Origin: Streptomyces tanashiensis
Lineage (GTDB): Bacteria; Actinomycetota; Actinomycetes; Streptomycetales; Streptomycetaceae
DNA length: 64,000 nt
Direction: 5' to 3'
Assembly (NCBI RefSeq): GCF_014648895.1
Contig: NZ_BMRZ01000005.1
Location: 186,001 to 250,000, forward strand
Shown: in pieces, positions 17,420 through 25,407 of the stretch
Layout: each line of letters begins with the position of its first letter
Position numbering within the stretch: position 1 is the stretch's first letter
The notes under the pieces: generated by a model
Database searches by the model: none
What the model saw: only the letters and a program-made list of their open reading frames with translations
What the model was told of the DNA's origin: nothing
Translations under genes and position numbers: made by a program

Positions 17420-18315
17420 CGGGCGGCCTCCTCCGTGTAGTGCCGGAGGAAGAGCTCCTCCAGGGTGGGCGGGGTGGAGGTGAGGCTCCGTACGCCCGTG
17501 GCGGTCAGGGAGCGGAGGGCGGCGTCGAGCCTGTCGGTGTCGACCTGGAACGTCACCCGGCCGCCCCGCACGTCGAGGCCGTGGACGCCGGGGAGGTGGG
17601 CGAGGCCGTTGGGCGGTCCGGCGAGTTCGGCGGTGACGCTGGTACGGGTCAGGTGCCGCAGCTCCGCGAGCGAACCCGACTCGACGGTCCGGCCCTTGCG
17701 GACGATGCTGACCCGGTCGCAGAGGGCCTCGACCTCGCTGAGGATGTGCGAGGACAGGAGCACCGTCCGACCCTGCCGGCGGGCCTCCTCCACGCAGTCC
17801 TGGAAGACCTCCTCCATCAGCGGGTCGAGGCCGCTGGTCGGCTCGTCGAGGACGAGCAGGTCGACGTCGGAGGCGAAGGCGGCGACCAGGGCGACCTTCT
17901 GGCGGTTGCCCTTGGAGTAGGTGCGGCCCTTCTTGGTGGGGTCGAGCTCGAAGCGTTCGATGAGCTCGGCGCGCCGGGCCCGGTCGAGGCCGCCGCCCCC
18001 GCGCAGCCGTCCGTACAGGTCGATGACCTCGCCGCCGGACAGGTTGCGCCAGAGGGTCACGTCGCCGGGGACGTACGCGATGCGGCGGTGCAGCTCGACG
18101 GCGTCCTTCCAGGGGTCGCGGCCGAGGAGCTGGGCGGCGCCGGAGTCGGCGCGGAGGAGGCCCAGGAGGACCCGGATGGTGGTGGACTTCCCGGCGCCGT
18201 TGGGGCCGAGGAAGCCGTGGACCTCGCCGGTCTCGACGGTGAGGTCGAGGCCGTCGAGCGCGTGGGTGCGCCCGAAGGACTTGTGGAGTCCGACGACGCT
18301 GATTGCCTTCGTCAT
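17416..18315 (-). CDS. ABC transporter ATP-binding protein
   Basis: This 299-residue ATPase has Walker A 'GPNGAGKST' (about 37-45), a degenerate signature 'YSKGNRQKVALV' in place of LSGGQ, Walker B 'DLLVLDEPTSGLD' and the switch His in 'LLSSHILSE'. The YSKGNRQK form is typical of drug-export ABC-2 ATPases. It is the first gene of a two-gene operon with the permease. A perfect 16-bp palindrome lies 21 bases before its start. Confidence 0.93.
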   Translation of the reverse strand: MTKAISVVGLHKSFGRTHALDGLDLTVETGEVHGFLGPNGAGKSTTIRVLLGLLRADSGAAQLLGRDPWKDAVELHRRIAYVPGDVTLWRNLSGGEVIDLYGRLRGGGGLDRARRAELIERFELDPTKKGRTYSKGNRQKVALVAAFASDVDLLVLDEPTSGLDPLMEEVFQDCVEEARRQGRTVLLSSHILSEVEALCDRVSIVRKGRTVESGSLAELRHLTRTSVTAELAGPPNGLAHLPGVHGLDVRGGRVTFQVDTDRLDAALRSLTATGVRSLTSTPPTLEELFLRHYTEEAAR

Positions 18316-18335
18316 GCTTCTGAACGTACGGTAGT

Positions 18336-18351
18336 TTCACAAATTTGTGAA
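18336..18351 (+). promoter_or_regulatory. Palindromic operator TTCACAAATTTGTGAA
   Basis: A perfect 16-bp palindrome, strikingly AT-rich for this genome, lies between the divergent ABC ATPase and GbsR/MarR genes, 21 bases from one start and 27 from the other. It is the obvious binding site for the regulator's dimer. Confidence 0.75.
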
Positions 18352-18377
18352 GTTAAGGAACCGTATAAAGTCAGAGG

Positions 18378-18884
18378 ATGGGTGAGAGCGAGATGACGAA
18401 GACCGACGGGACCGGCGACGAGGCGGTCTCCCGCTTCGTGGAACGCTTCGCCGCCGAACTGACCGCCGCCGGCATGCAGCGCATGGCGAGCCGCGTCTTC
18501 GCGGCCCTGCTCGCCTCCGAGACGGCCTCCATGACCTCGGCCGAGCTCGCCGAACAGCTGCGGATCAGCCCGGCCGCGGTCTCCGGCGCGATCGGCTACC
18601 TCACCCAGGTGGACATGGTCGGCCGCGAGCGGGACCCCGGCACGCGGCGCGACCGGTACGTCCTCCACAACGAGCTCTGGTACGAGACCTTCACCCGCCG
18701 CGACCAGGTCCTGCTCCGCTGGGAGAAGGTCCTGAAGGAGGGCACGGAGACGCTGGGGCGCGACACGGCCGCGGGGCGCCGCACGGCCGAGACGGCCGAG
18801 TTCTTCGCCTTCCTGCACGACGAGATCGGCGGAATCATGGACCGCTGGCGCGCCCGCAAGGCCGCGGGGGCTCAGGAGGCCTGA
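18378..18884 (+). CDS. GbsR/MarR family transcriptional regulator
   Basis: This 168-residue winged-helix protein has 'MTSAELAEQLRISPAAVSGA' as HTH and 'RERDPGTRRDRYVLHN' as wing. A C-terminal helical region follows ('FFAFLHDEIGGIMDRW'). This family commonly represses a divergent ABC exporter. ATG 18378 has AGAGG upstream; ATG 18393 is an alternative. The stop overlaps the convergent next gene by 13 bases, inside a shared hairpin. Confidence 0.88.
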   Translation: MGESEMTKTDGTGDEAVSRFVERFAAELTAAGMQRMASRVFAALLASETASMTSAELAEQLRISPAAVSGAIGYLTQVDMVGRERDPGTRRDRYVLHNELWYETFTRRDQVLLRWEKVLKEGTETLGRDTAAGRRTAETAEFFAFLHDEIGGIMDRWRARKAAGAQEA

Positions 18885-18887
18885 GCC
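18869..18887. terminator. Bidirectional hairpin over two stop codons
   Basis: GGCTCAGG-AGG-CCTGAGCC contains the stop codons of both convergent genes, the GbsR/MarR gene and the repeat-bearing membrane protein gene. The short stem makes it a plausible shared terminator. Confidence 0.55.
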
Positions 18888-20497
18888 TCCAGGGGCGGGG
18901 CGAGCCGGTCGACCAGCGCGGCGAACTCCGGCCCGTCCGCCTCCTGGTACGGCCCCGCAGGCCAGTGCGGACGCCCGTCGATCCACGCCACGACGAACGG
19001 CCGGCCGTCCACGGTGAAGTCACGCCAGCCGTGCAGCTCGACGGTGCCGGCGGGCTTGGCCGGCAGACCGCGGCGCGGCTGCTTCGGCGGACCGGGCGGA
19101 ATCAGCCGGAGCACCGCCTCGGGCCCGGCGTCCCAGCCGTCGTACATCGGGAAGAGCACCAGGACGGGCGCGCCGCCCCGCGGGTCGTACAGCAGGGTGT
19201 ACCGGCGACGCACATGGACGGTGCCGGTCAGGGCCCGGACCATCGCCCGCGCCGCGGGCCTGCCGACGGTGAGCAGCCGGTGGCAGGAGTACACGAGAGC
19301 GCCCAGGACCAGCACGCCCACCGCGCCCAGCTTCAGCGCGTCCTCTTTGGGCGGTCCGGTCAGCGCGACCGCGCCCACGGCCGCGCAGAAGCCGAGCGCG
19401 ATCACCACCCGGTGCACCCCGGCGACCCGGCGGAGGCTCCGCACCCGCCACCACGCCACCTCGCGCGCGTCCCGCTCGGGCCGGGGCGCCCGGCCGCCCC
19501 GCGGCCCGGCCTGCCGCCGGGCATGCTCGAAGAGCTCGGCGTACGTCGGCCCGGACGGCTCGGTCCGCGCCACGTCCTGCACGGCCTCAGGTCCCTGTAC
19601 GTCCTCAGGTCCCTGTACGTCCTCCGGTCCTTGTACGTCCTCCGGCCCCCGCACGGCCTCCGGCCCCTGTACGTCCTCCGGCCCCTGTACGTCCTCCGGC
19701 CCCTGTACGTCCTCCGGCCCCTGTACGTCCTCCGGTCCCCGCACGGCCTCCGGCCCCTGTACGTCCTCCGGCCCCCGTACGTCCTCCGGCCCCTTTACGT
19801 CCTCCGGCCCCCGCACGGAATCCACGTCCGTCGCCTGATCCGGGCCCGGCACCGGGCCCGGCACCCGGTTCCCCGGCTGCCGTGGCGTCGCCCGGTGCAT
19901 CAGGCCCTCCGCCTCCGCTCGCGCGACGACCCGCCGCCGCACGTGCCCGCCGCGCACCGGCTTCGCCCAGATCAGCTCCCCGCCGCCGGGAGGCGCCAGG
20001 ACACCGCCCACGCGCGGGTCGCCGCACCACCACAGCACGCCGTCCGGGCCCGGCCGCACCAGTTCGTAGCGCTGCCGGGTCGCGATCACGGTCAGCGGCC
20101 ACGCCTCGGAGCGGTCCGGGGAGCGCAGGACGACGGTCGTCGCGGTCCGGCCGTGGCCGATCGCCACGGCGGGGTGAACCGACCAGGTGCCCGCGCCGAG
20201 AGCCCGCCGCATCCGCCACGCGAGGCCCCACATGCCGGTCCCGCCGCCCAGCAGGAGGATCCCGGGCACGAAGGGCATGGCGGCCGTCCTGGAGGACACC
20301 GTGTCCACGAGAAGCGCCCAGAAGCCGACGGCCAGGGCGAGCGTCACCACCCCCGCGAGGATCAGTCCGCCGGCTCTTCGCCGGTACTTGTCCAGCGCCC
20401 CCGCCGTCTCCTCGACGTCCAGCGCAGACGTCATCGCAGACGTCGTCGCACGCGTTGTCGCACGCGTCATCGCACGTTCCCCCACCCGTCGGTACAT
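18872..20497 (-). CDS. Membrane protein with 13 tandem hexapeptide repeats
   Basis: This protein is about 541 residues long. Two hydrophobic pairs (residues about 38-85 and 365-410) each look like two TM helices, and each half ends with a similar soluble domain, so the protein looks like an internal duplication. Between the halves lie 13 units of GPE(D/A)V(Q/R/K), residues about 230-307, an acidic Pro-rich spacer. The start is uncertain: ATG 20497 has GGGTGGGG upstream, while in-frame ATGs at 20470 and 20434 follow and the segment is itself repetitive (MTRATTRATT). Family not recognised; function unknown. Confidence 0.65.
   Translation of the reverse strand: MYRRVGERAMTRATTRATTSAMTSALDVEETAGALDKYRRRAGGLILAGVVTLALAVGFWALLVDTVSSRTAAMPFVPGILLLGGGTGMWGLAWRMRRALGAGTWSVHPAVAIGHGRTATTVVLRSPDRSEAWPLTVIATRQRYELVRPGPDGVLWWCGDPRVGGVLAPPGGGELIWAKPVRGGHVRRRVVARAEAEGLMHRATPRQPGNRVPGPVPGPDQATDVDSVRGPEDVKGPEDVRGPEDVQGPEAVRGPEDVQGPEDVQGPEDVQGPEDVQGPEAVRGPEDVQGPEDVQGPEDVQGPEAVQDVARTEPSGPTYAELFEHARRQAGPRGGRAPRPERDAREVAWWRVRSLRRVAGVHRVVIALGFCAAVGAVALTGPPKEDALKLGAVGVLVLGALVYSCHRLLTVGRPAARAMVRALTGTVHVRRRYTLLYDPRGGAPVLVLFPMYDGWDAGPEAVLRLIPPGPPKQPRRGLPAKPAGTVELHGWRDFTVDGRPFVVAWIDGRPHWPAGPYQEADGPEFAALVDRLAPPLEAQAS
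19577..19810 (-). repeat. 13 x 18-bp in-frame coding repeat
   Basis: Thirteen contiguous 18-bp units encode GPEDVQ and variants (GPEAVR, GPEDVR, GPEDVK, GPEAVQ). Several units are identical at DNA level, which suggests recent slippage or recombination. Confidence 0.9.
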
Positions 20498-20504
20498 GTC
20501 CCCA

Positions 20505-20594
20505 CCCGTGAGGTTAGGCGGCCCCCCGCGGCGGCGTCAGCCCCCGGCCCTCGCCCGTGAGGTCACGCGGCGTCCCGCGGCAGCGTCAGCCCCC
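20505..20594 (-). repeat. 49-bp-period duplication spanning the DAG-kinase-like gene stop
   Basis: Two 41-base copies (20505-20545 and 20554-20594) match at 36 positions, 49 bases apart. The gene-proximal copy includes the last codons and the TGA stop at 20563. The other copy has TAA at the matching place and runs up to the start of the next gene on the same strand. Confidence 0.8.
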
Positions 20595-21366
20595 ACGCCC
20601 CCGCCCGTATCGTCCAGGTGCGGCGCCGCACCGGCCCCGTCACCCGTCCGTCGGCGCGGTAGCGGAAGTCGGGGCCCGAGACCGTGACCGTGCGGGCCGT
20701 CGCGCGGCGGGGCGAGGCCGTGACCGGGTGGACGGTCACCTCGGCCCGGCCGGCGACCGGCCGGACCGTGAGGCCCTCCACCGGCGCGTCGACGTCGGCG
20801 AGCAGCACCCCGTCCGCCTCGACCCTCAGCCGGTGCGTGCGGACGGCGAGGGCGGCGGGGGCCGGGCGGACCAGGGTGCGGACGAGGGAGCGGCAGGTGC
20901 CCCAGACGGACGGCGCCGTGGCGGCGAGGGCGGGCGTGCCGGGCACCAGGAGGTCGCCGAGGACGACGCCGTCGCTGTCGTCGACGAGGAGGTCGAGGCG
21001 GCGCACGGCCCCGTGCAGGACCACGCGGGCCGCCGCCGGGGTGGAGCGCGGCACGCCGAGCGCGTGGGCCACTTCCAGGTCGTCCGGGGCGCCGATCGGG
21101 ACGAGCGAGAGAGCCCCCTCGGCGAGCTCCCGCTCGCGGTGCAGAAGGGCCACGGTGCGCAGCAGCGCGCGGTCGTCGCCGAGCACCACGGGGCGCCGGG
21201 AGCCGCGCCGGGCCAGGGCCCTGGAGAATTCCTCGGGGCCGTCCGGCAGGCAGATCTTCGCCTCCGCGCCCGCGGACAGGACATCTTTCGCGATCCGTAC
21301 GGACTCGCCGTCACTTCGGCGGGCGACCGGGTCGACGATGACCAGCAGCTGGTCGTGATCCGACAC
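20563..21366 (-). CDS. Diacylglycerol kinase-like (DAGK catalytic) protein
   Basis: This 267-residue protein matches the actinobacterial DAGK/lipid-kinase-like family found next to purA. The N-terminal 'DQLLVIVDPVARRSDGESVR' resembles the NPxAG start of the fold and 'LSLVPIGAPDDLEVAHALGV' resembles the GTxNDxA loop. Both nucleotide-binding motifs are degenerate (the first GGDG-like loop reads VVLGDDRAL), so kinase activity is doubtful. GTG 21366 is chosen because GAGGAAGG lies just upstream. It is divergent from purA. Confidence 0.7.
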   Translation of the reverse strand: MSDHDQLLVIVDPVARRSDGESVRIAKDVLSAGAEAKICLPDGPEEFSRALARRGSRRPVVLGDDRALLRTVALLHRERELAEGALSLVPIGAPDDLEVAHALGVPRSTPAAARVVLHGAVRRLDLLVDDSDGVVLGDLLVPGTPALAATAPSVWGTCRSLVRTLVRPAPAALAVRTHRLRVEADGVLLADVDAPVEGLTVRPVAGRAEVTVHPVTASPRRATARTVTVSGPDFRYRADGRVTGPVRRRTWTIRAGAWGLTLPRDAA

Positions 21367-21400
21367 CTCGGTCCTTCCTCGGGTAGCATCTTTGTGCAAG

Positions 21401-21428
21401 AGCCCCTTGCGCTATTGCGCCAGGGGCT
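21401..21428. promoter_or_regulatory. Hairpin in the purA divergent leader
   Basis: AGCCCCTTGCGC-TATT-GCGCCAGGGGCT is a 12-base stem with one mismatch and a 4-base loop. It lies between divergent genes, so it does not end either coding transcript. It could be a leader structure of purA or an operator. Confidence 0.45.
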
Positions 21429-21509
21429 TCGTCTATTCCGGGGCACACCGGTGAGGCGGCGTATGCCCCCTGACCTTGGACATGCCCCACCCGGAAGGGG
21501 TGTACGCCT

Positions 21510-22793
21510 GTGCCCGCACTTGTGCTGCTCGGTGCTCAGTGGGGTGACGAGGGCAAGGGAAAGGCCACCGACCTCCTCGGTGGATCCGTGGACTACGTGG
21601 TGCGTTACCAGGGCGGCAACAATGCCGGCCACACGGTCGTCGTGGGCGACCAGAAGTACGCGCTCCACCTCCTCCCTTCCGGAATCCTCTCCCCGGGGTG
21701 CACCCCGGTGATCGGAAACGGTGTCGTCGTCGACCCGGCGGTCCTGCTCTCCGAGCTGAGCGGGCTGAACGAGCGCGGCGTCGACACGTCGAAGCTCCTG
21801 ATCAGCGGCAACGCCCATCTGATCACCCCGTACAACGTCACCCTCGACAAGGTGACGGAACGGTTCCTCGGCAAGCGCAAGATCGGCACCACGGGTCGTG
21901 GCATCGGTCCGACCTACGCCGACAAGATCAACCGCGTCGGTATCCGGGTCCAGGACCTGTACGACGAGTCGATCCTCGTGCAGAAGGTCGAGGCGGCGCT
22001 GGAGGGCAAGAACCAGCTCCTCGCCAAGCTGTACAACCGCCGCGCGATCGAGGCGGAGCAGATCGTCGAGGAGATGCTCCAGTACGCGGAGCAGATCAAG
22101 CCGTTCGTCGCGGACACCACGCTGATCCTCAACAAGGCGCTCGACGAGGACAAGGTCGTGCTCTTCGAGGGCGGCCAGGGCACCCTGCTCGACGTCGACC
22201 ACGGCACGTACCCCTTCGTCACCTCCTCGAACCCGACCGCGGGCGGCGCCTGCACGGGTGCGGGCGTGGGCCCGACGAAGATCAGCCGTGTCATCGGCAT
22301 CCTCAAGGCGTACACGACCCGTGTCGGCGCCGGCCCGTTCCCGACGGAGCTCTTCGACGCGGACGGCGAGGCGCTGCGGCGCATCGGCGGCGAGCGCGGC
22401 GTCACCACCGGCCGTGACCGCCGCTGCGGCTGGTTCGACGCGGTCATCGCGCGCTACGCGACCCGGGTCAACGGCCTGACGGATTTCTTCCTCACCAAGC
22501 TCGACGTGCTGACGGGCTGGGAGCAGATCCCGGTCTGTGTCGCGTACGAGATCGACGGAAAGCGCGTCGAGGAGCTGCCCTACTCGCAGACCGACTTCCA
22601 CCACGCGAAGCCGATCTACGAGATGCTGCCGGGCTGGTCCGAGGACATCACGAAGGCGAAGACCTTCGCGGACCTGCCGAAGAACGCGCAGGCGTACGTG
22701 AAGGCGCTGGAGGAGATGTCGGGCGCCCCGATCTCCGCGATCGGTGTCGGCCCCGGCCGCACGGAGACGATCGAGATCAACTCCTTCCTCTAG
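21510..22793 (+). CDS. purA: Adenylosuccinate synthetase
   Basis: This 427-residue GTP-dependent enzyme joins IMP and aspartate to form adenylosuccinate in AMP synthesis. It opens with the P-loop region 'VLLGAQWGDEGKGKATDLL'. 'GNNAGHTVV', 'GTTGRGIGPTY' and 'GVTTGRDRRCGWFD' are family signatures. Length is standard. GTG 21510 follows a GGAAGGGG ribosome site. Essential and chromosomal. A 19-bp repeat and a strong terminator follow. Confidence 0.98.
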   Translation: MPALVLLGAQWGDEGKGKATDLLGGSVDYVVRYQGGNNAGHTVVVGDQKYALHLLPSGILSPGCTPVIGNGVVVDPAVLLSELSGLNERGVDTSKLLISGNAHLITPYNVTLDKVTERFLGKRKIGTTGRGIGPTYADKINRVGIRVQDLYDESILVQKVEAALEGKNQLLAKLYNRRAIEAEQIVEEMLQYAEQIKPFVADTTLILNKALDEDKVVLFEGGQGTLLDVDHGTYPFVTSSNPTAGGACTGAGVGPTKISRVIGILKAYTTRVGAGPFPTELFDADGEALRRIGGERGVTTGRDRRCGWFDAVIARYATRVNGLTDFFLTKLDVLTGWEQIPVCVAYEIDGKRVEELPYSQTDFHHAKPIYEMLPGWSEDITKAKTFADLPKNAQAYVKALEEMSGAPISAIGVGPGRTETIEINSFL

Positions 22794-22841
22794 GAGCACG
22801 AGGCTCCTCCAGGAGCACGAGACTCCTCCAGGAGCACGCGG
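22792..22841 (+). repeat. 19-bp tandem repeat at the purA stop
   Basis: AGGAGCACGAGGCTCCTCC is followed by a one-mismatch copy and a 12-base partial third copy. The first unit begins in the purA stop codon (TAG). Each unit has self-complementary AGGAG/CTCCT ends. Confidence 0.85.
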
Positions 22842-22879
22842 AAGGGCCCGCACCCCGGTTCACCGGGGTGCGGGCCCTT
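22842..22879. terminator. Strong terminator after purA
   Basis: A perfect 17-base stem (AAGGGCCCGCACCCCGG and its complement) with a TTCA loop ends in CTT. The next gene converges 23 bases away, so it may work in both directions. Confidence 0.92.
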
Positions 22880-22902
22880 CTCCATGAGGTCGGGCGTCGA
22901 GG

Positions 22903-23733
22903 TCAGGCGTCGAGCTTCGTGTCCCGGCCGACCTTCTCCCAGGCGACCAGGTCGCCCCGCACCTGCTCCAGGTGGCCGAGGATCGTGTCGATCGAGTCGT
23001 CGCCCAGGGCGAGCCGGAGCGGGGTCTCGTCGGCGTTCAGCGCCGTGAGGACCGCCGCCGCGGCCTTCGCCGGGTCGCCGGCCTGGGTGCCGCCGCCGGT
23101 CTCGACGAATCCGCGGGTGGCGCCGACGGTGTCGGCGTAGTCGGCGATGCCGTCGCCGCTGAGGCTGTGGTTGCCGAAGAGGCCCGTGCGGAAGGCGCCC
23201 GGCTCGACGACGAGGACCTTGATGCCGAGCGGTCCGACCTCGGCGGCGAGGGCCTCCGACAGCCCCTCCAGGGCGAACTTGGTCGCGCTGTAGGCCCCGA
23301 AGCCCGCCATCGACATCTGGCCGCCGACGCTGCTGAGCTGCACGATCGCGCCGGAGCGGCGGGCCCGCATGTGGGGCAGGACGGCGCGGGTGAGGGCGGC
23401 GGGGCCGAAGACGTGGACGTCGAAGAGCGAGCGAAGCTCCTCGTCGGAGGTCTCCTCGACGGAGCCGACGTGGGTGCGGCCCGCGTTGTTGACGAGGACG
23501 TCGACGCGGCCGTGGCGCTCGACCAGCGCGGCGACGACCCGGTCGACCGCCGCCGTGTCGGTGACGTCCAGGGCGACCGGGTCGACCTGGTCGGGGTGGG
23601 CGGCGACCAGGTCGTCCAGGGTCTCGGTGCGGCGGGCCGCGGCGACGACGACGTCGCCGGCGGCGATCGCGGCCTCGGCGAAGGCGCGCCCGAAACCGCT
23701 GTTGGCTCCCGTGATCAGCCAGACCTTGCTCAT
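22903..23733 (-). CDS. SDR family oxidoreductase
   Basis: This 276-residue classical short-chain dehydrogenase/reductase has the dinucleotide motif 'TGANSGFG' (8-15), 'NNAG' (82-85), a catalytic Ser about 134 and YSATK (Tyr about 148, Lys about 152). The Arg pair after beta-2 ('AAARRTETLD') suggests NADP(H) preference. It is divergent from a LysR regulator 94 bases away, the usual layout for an LTTR and its target. Substrate unknown. An ATG start at 23733 is likely. Confidence 0.92.
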   Translation of the reverse strand: MSKVWLITGANSGFGRAFAEAAIAAGDVVVAAARRTETLDDLVAAHPDQVDPVALDVTDTAAVDRVVAALVERHGRVDVLVNNAGRTHVGSVEETSDEELRSLFDVHVFGPAALTRAVLPHMRARRSGAIVQLSSVGGQMSMAGFGAYSATKFALEGLSEALAAEVGPLGIKVLVVEPGAFRTGLFGNHSLSGDGIADYADTVGATRGFVETGGGTQAGDPAKAAAAVLTALNADETPLRLALGDDSIDTILGHLEQVRGDLVAWEKVGRDTKLDA

Positions 23734-23769
23734 GTGCGTGTTCCCCCTGTTGTCGCTTGCGGTGGTGCA

Positions 23770-23779
23770 ACAAGCTTGT
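23770..23779. promoter_or_regulatory. Possible LysR-binding palindrome
   Basis: ACAAGCTTGT is a perfect 10-bp palindrome in the 94-bp divergent region of the SDR and LysR genes. LTTR sites are often short dyads of this kind, but a 10-mer alone is weak evidence. Confidence 0.35.
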
Positions 23780-23827
23780 GGCGGGCGGGTGTTGTCTGTC
23801 CAAGATCCGCCGTGATAGCCAGAAGGC

Positions 23828-24727
23828 ATGGATGTGCACGGGCGGGATCTGCGGTACTTCCTCGCGGTCGCCGAGGAGCTCCACTTCACCAGGGCCGCCG
23901 AGCGGCTGTACGTCTCGCAGCCCGCGCTCAGCAAGCAGATCCGCGCCCTGGAGCGGCAGCTCGGCGCGCCCCTCTTCGACCGCGACCGGCAGGGCGTGGC
24001 CCTCACCTCCGTCGGTACGGCGCTGCTGCCGCACGCGCGGGCCGTGCTCGCGGCCTGGGAGGAGGGCCGGGAGGCGGTGGGGCGGGCCAGGGCGGCGGCG
24101 GACGGCACCCTGGTCGTCGGCATGAGCACCAGCCCCGGCCGTGGCGGGCTGCTGCCGGCGATCCGGTCCCGGTTCACCGAGGCGCACCCGGAGGCCCGGC
24201 TCAGGCTGCGGCAGGTGGGCTGGGAGGACCCGACCGCCGGGCTCGCGGACGGCACCAGCGACGTGGCCTTCGTCTGGCTGCCGCTGGCCGGGGCGGACCG
24301 TTTCCGCTGGGTCGTCGTCGCCACCGAGCCCCGGCTCGTCGCCCTTCCCGAGACCCATCCGCTGGCCGCGCGCGAGAGCCTGGACTTCTCCGAACTCCTC
24401 GACGAGCCGTTCCTCGCCCTCCCCGGCACCGGGCCCGAACTCCGCGACTACTGGCTGGCCGTGGACGCCCGGGGCGGCCGCCCGCCGGTCGTCGGCGCCG
24501 AGATCGCCAGCGCGGACGAGACGTACGAGGCGCTGGTCGGCGGCCTCGGCATCTGCCTGGTCGCCGCCGGGAACGCGCCCCTCCTCACCCGCGACGGCGT
24601 CGTCACCCGCCCCGTCCGCGGTGTCACCCCCAGCCGCTTCGCCCTCGCCTGGCGCGCGGCCGATGCCCGCCCCCTGGTCCGCGACTACGCCCGCGCGGTG
24701 TCCGGAGTCGTACCCCGGGAGGCCTGA
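23828..24727 (+). CDS. LysR family transcriptional regulator
   Basis: This 299-residue regulator has the typical N-terminal HTH 'FTRAAERLYVSQPALSKQI' (about 18-36) and the 'LERQLGAPLFDRD' linker. A periplasmic-binding-like effector domain follows, starting at about residue 95 ('LVVGMSTSPGRGGLLPAI'). It is divergent from the SDR gene and probably activates it in response to a small ligand. Length and domain order are standard. Confidence 0.93.
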   Translation: MDVHGRDLRYFLAVAEELHFTRAAERLYVSQPALSKQIRALERQLGAPLFDRDRQGVALTSVGTALLPHARAVLAAWEEGREAVGRARAAADGTLVVGMSTSPGRGGLLPAIRSRFTEAHPEARLRLRQVGWEDPTAGLADGTSDVAFVWLPLAGADRFRWVVVATEPRLVALPETHPLAARESLDFSELLDEPFLALPGTGPELRDYWLAVDARGGRPPVVGAEIASADETYEALVGGLGICLVAAGNAPLLTRDGVVTRPVRGVTPSRFALAWRAADARPLVRDYARAVSGVVPREA

Positions 24728-24801
24728 ACTCGCCTTGTTCCGCTGGGGTGTCGGGGGCTTAATGGGGCTCCGTTTCAGCCCGTTCCGGCACAGGGGGAAG
24801 C

Positions 24802-25407
24802 ATGGGAACACCGCCACCACAGCAACCGCCGAGACCCGCACACGCGCCCGCGCCTCCGCGGACCCCGCCCCGTCAGAGCCTGCTCATCAGCAAGCGGCTG
24901 CTCTGGGTGCACGGGGCCGCGTACCCGCTGGAGAACATCGTCCGCGTCCACACCTTCGATCTCACGCCGCGCCGGGGAGCGGCCTTCGCGCGGTTCCTGA
25001 AGCGCGGCGGGGTCACGCTGCTCATCCTCCTCCTCCTGATGTGGATCTCGGACGCGACGAGCGGGGGATGGGGCAGCAGCAGCGATCTCGCCGACGTGGC
25101 CGGGTTCCTCATGATCGTCGTGGTGTTCGCGCTGATCTACTTCATCGGCGACATGCTGGCCGTGGTCTTCGCCGGGACCCACCACGTCCTCGCCGTCGAG
25201 ACCAACGGGCGCTCCACCGCCCTGGTGACCGCACCGCGCGAGCAGCTGAACGAGCTCGTCGTCTCGATCGCCGAGGCGATCGACAAGCCCGACGCGGAGC
25301 TCCACGCCCACGTGGCGTCGCTGGCGATCACCAACTACGGCAACTACCACTTCGGCAACTCGGTCAACATGTACGGCGGCAGCGGCAACACGGGGGTGTC
25401 GAGGTGA
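24802..25407 (+). CDS. DUF6232-type two-TM protein with C-terminal Gly-rich motif
   Basis: This 201-residue protein has a Pro-rich N-terminus (1-30), a beta-rich 'LLISKRLLWVHGAAYPLENI' segment and two TM helices (about 68-83 and 96-118). A cytoplasmic domain follows. The DUF6232 assignment is by resemblance. The last 20 residues hold 'FGNSVNMYGGSGNTGVSR'. The next gene overlaps by 4 bases and starts with nearly the same motif (VVNMHGGQGNQGI). The two proteins are therefore likely partners. ATG 24802; transcribed away from LysR. Confidence 0.75.
   Translation: MGTPPPQQPPRPAHAPAPPRTPPRQSLLISKRLLWVHGAAYPLENIVRVHTFDLTPRRGAAFARFLKRGGVTLLILLLLMWISDATSGGWGSSSDLADVAGFLMIVVVFALIYFIGDMLAVVFAGTHHVLAVETNGRSTALVTAPREQLNELVVSIAEAIDKPDAELHAHVASLAITNYGNYHFGNSVNMYGGSGNTGVSR

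Noticed and set aside
15869..18340. Apparent fusion of ABC ATPase region and permease in one frame
   Set aside because: The N-terminal 300 residues are an out-of-frame reading of the ATPase gene; the true permease starts at 17419 with a 4-base overlap.
19577..19810. Possible CRISPR array
   Set aside because: The 18-bp units are contiguous with no spacers and encode in-frame hexapeptides.
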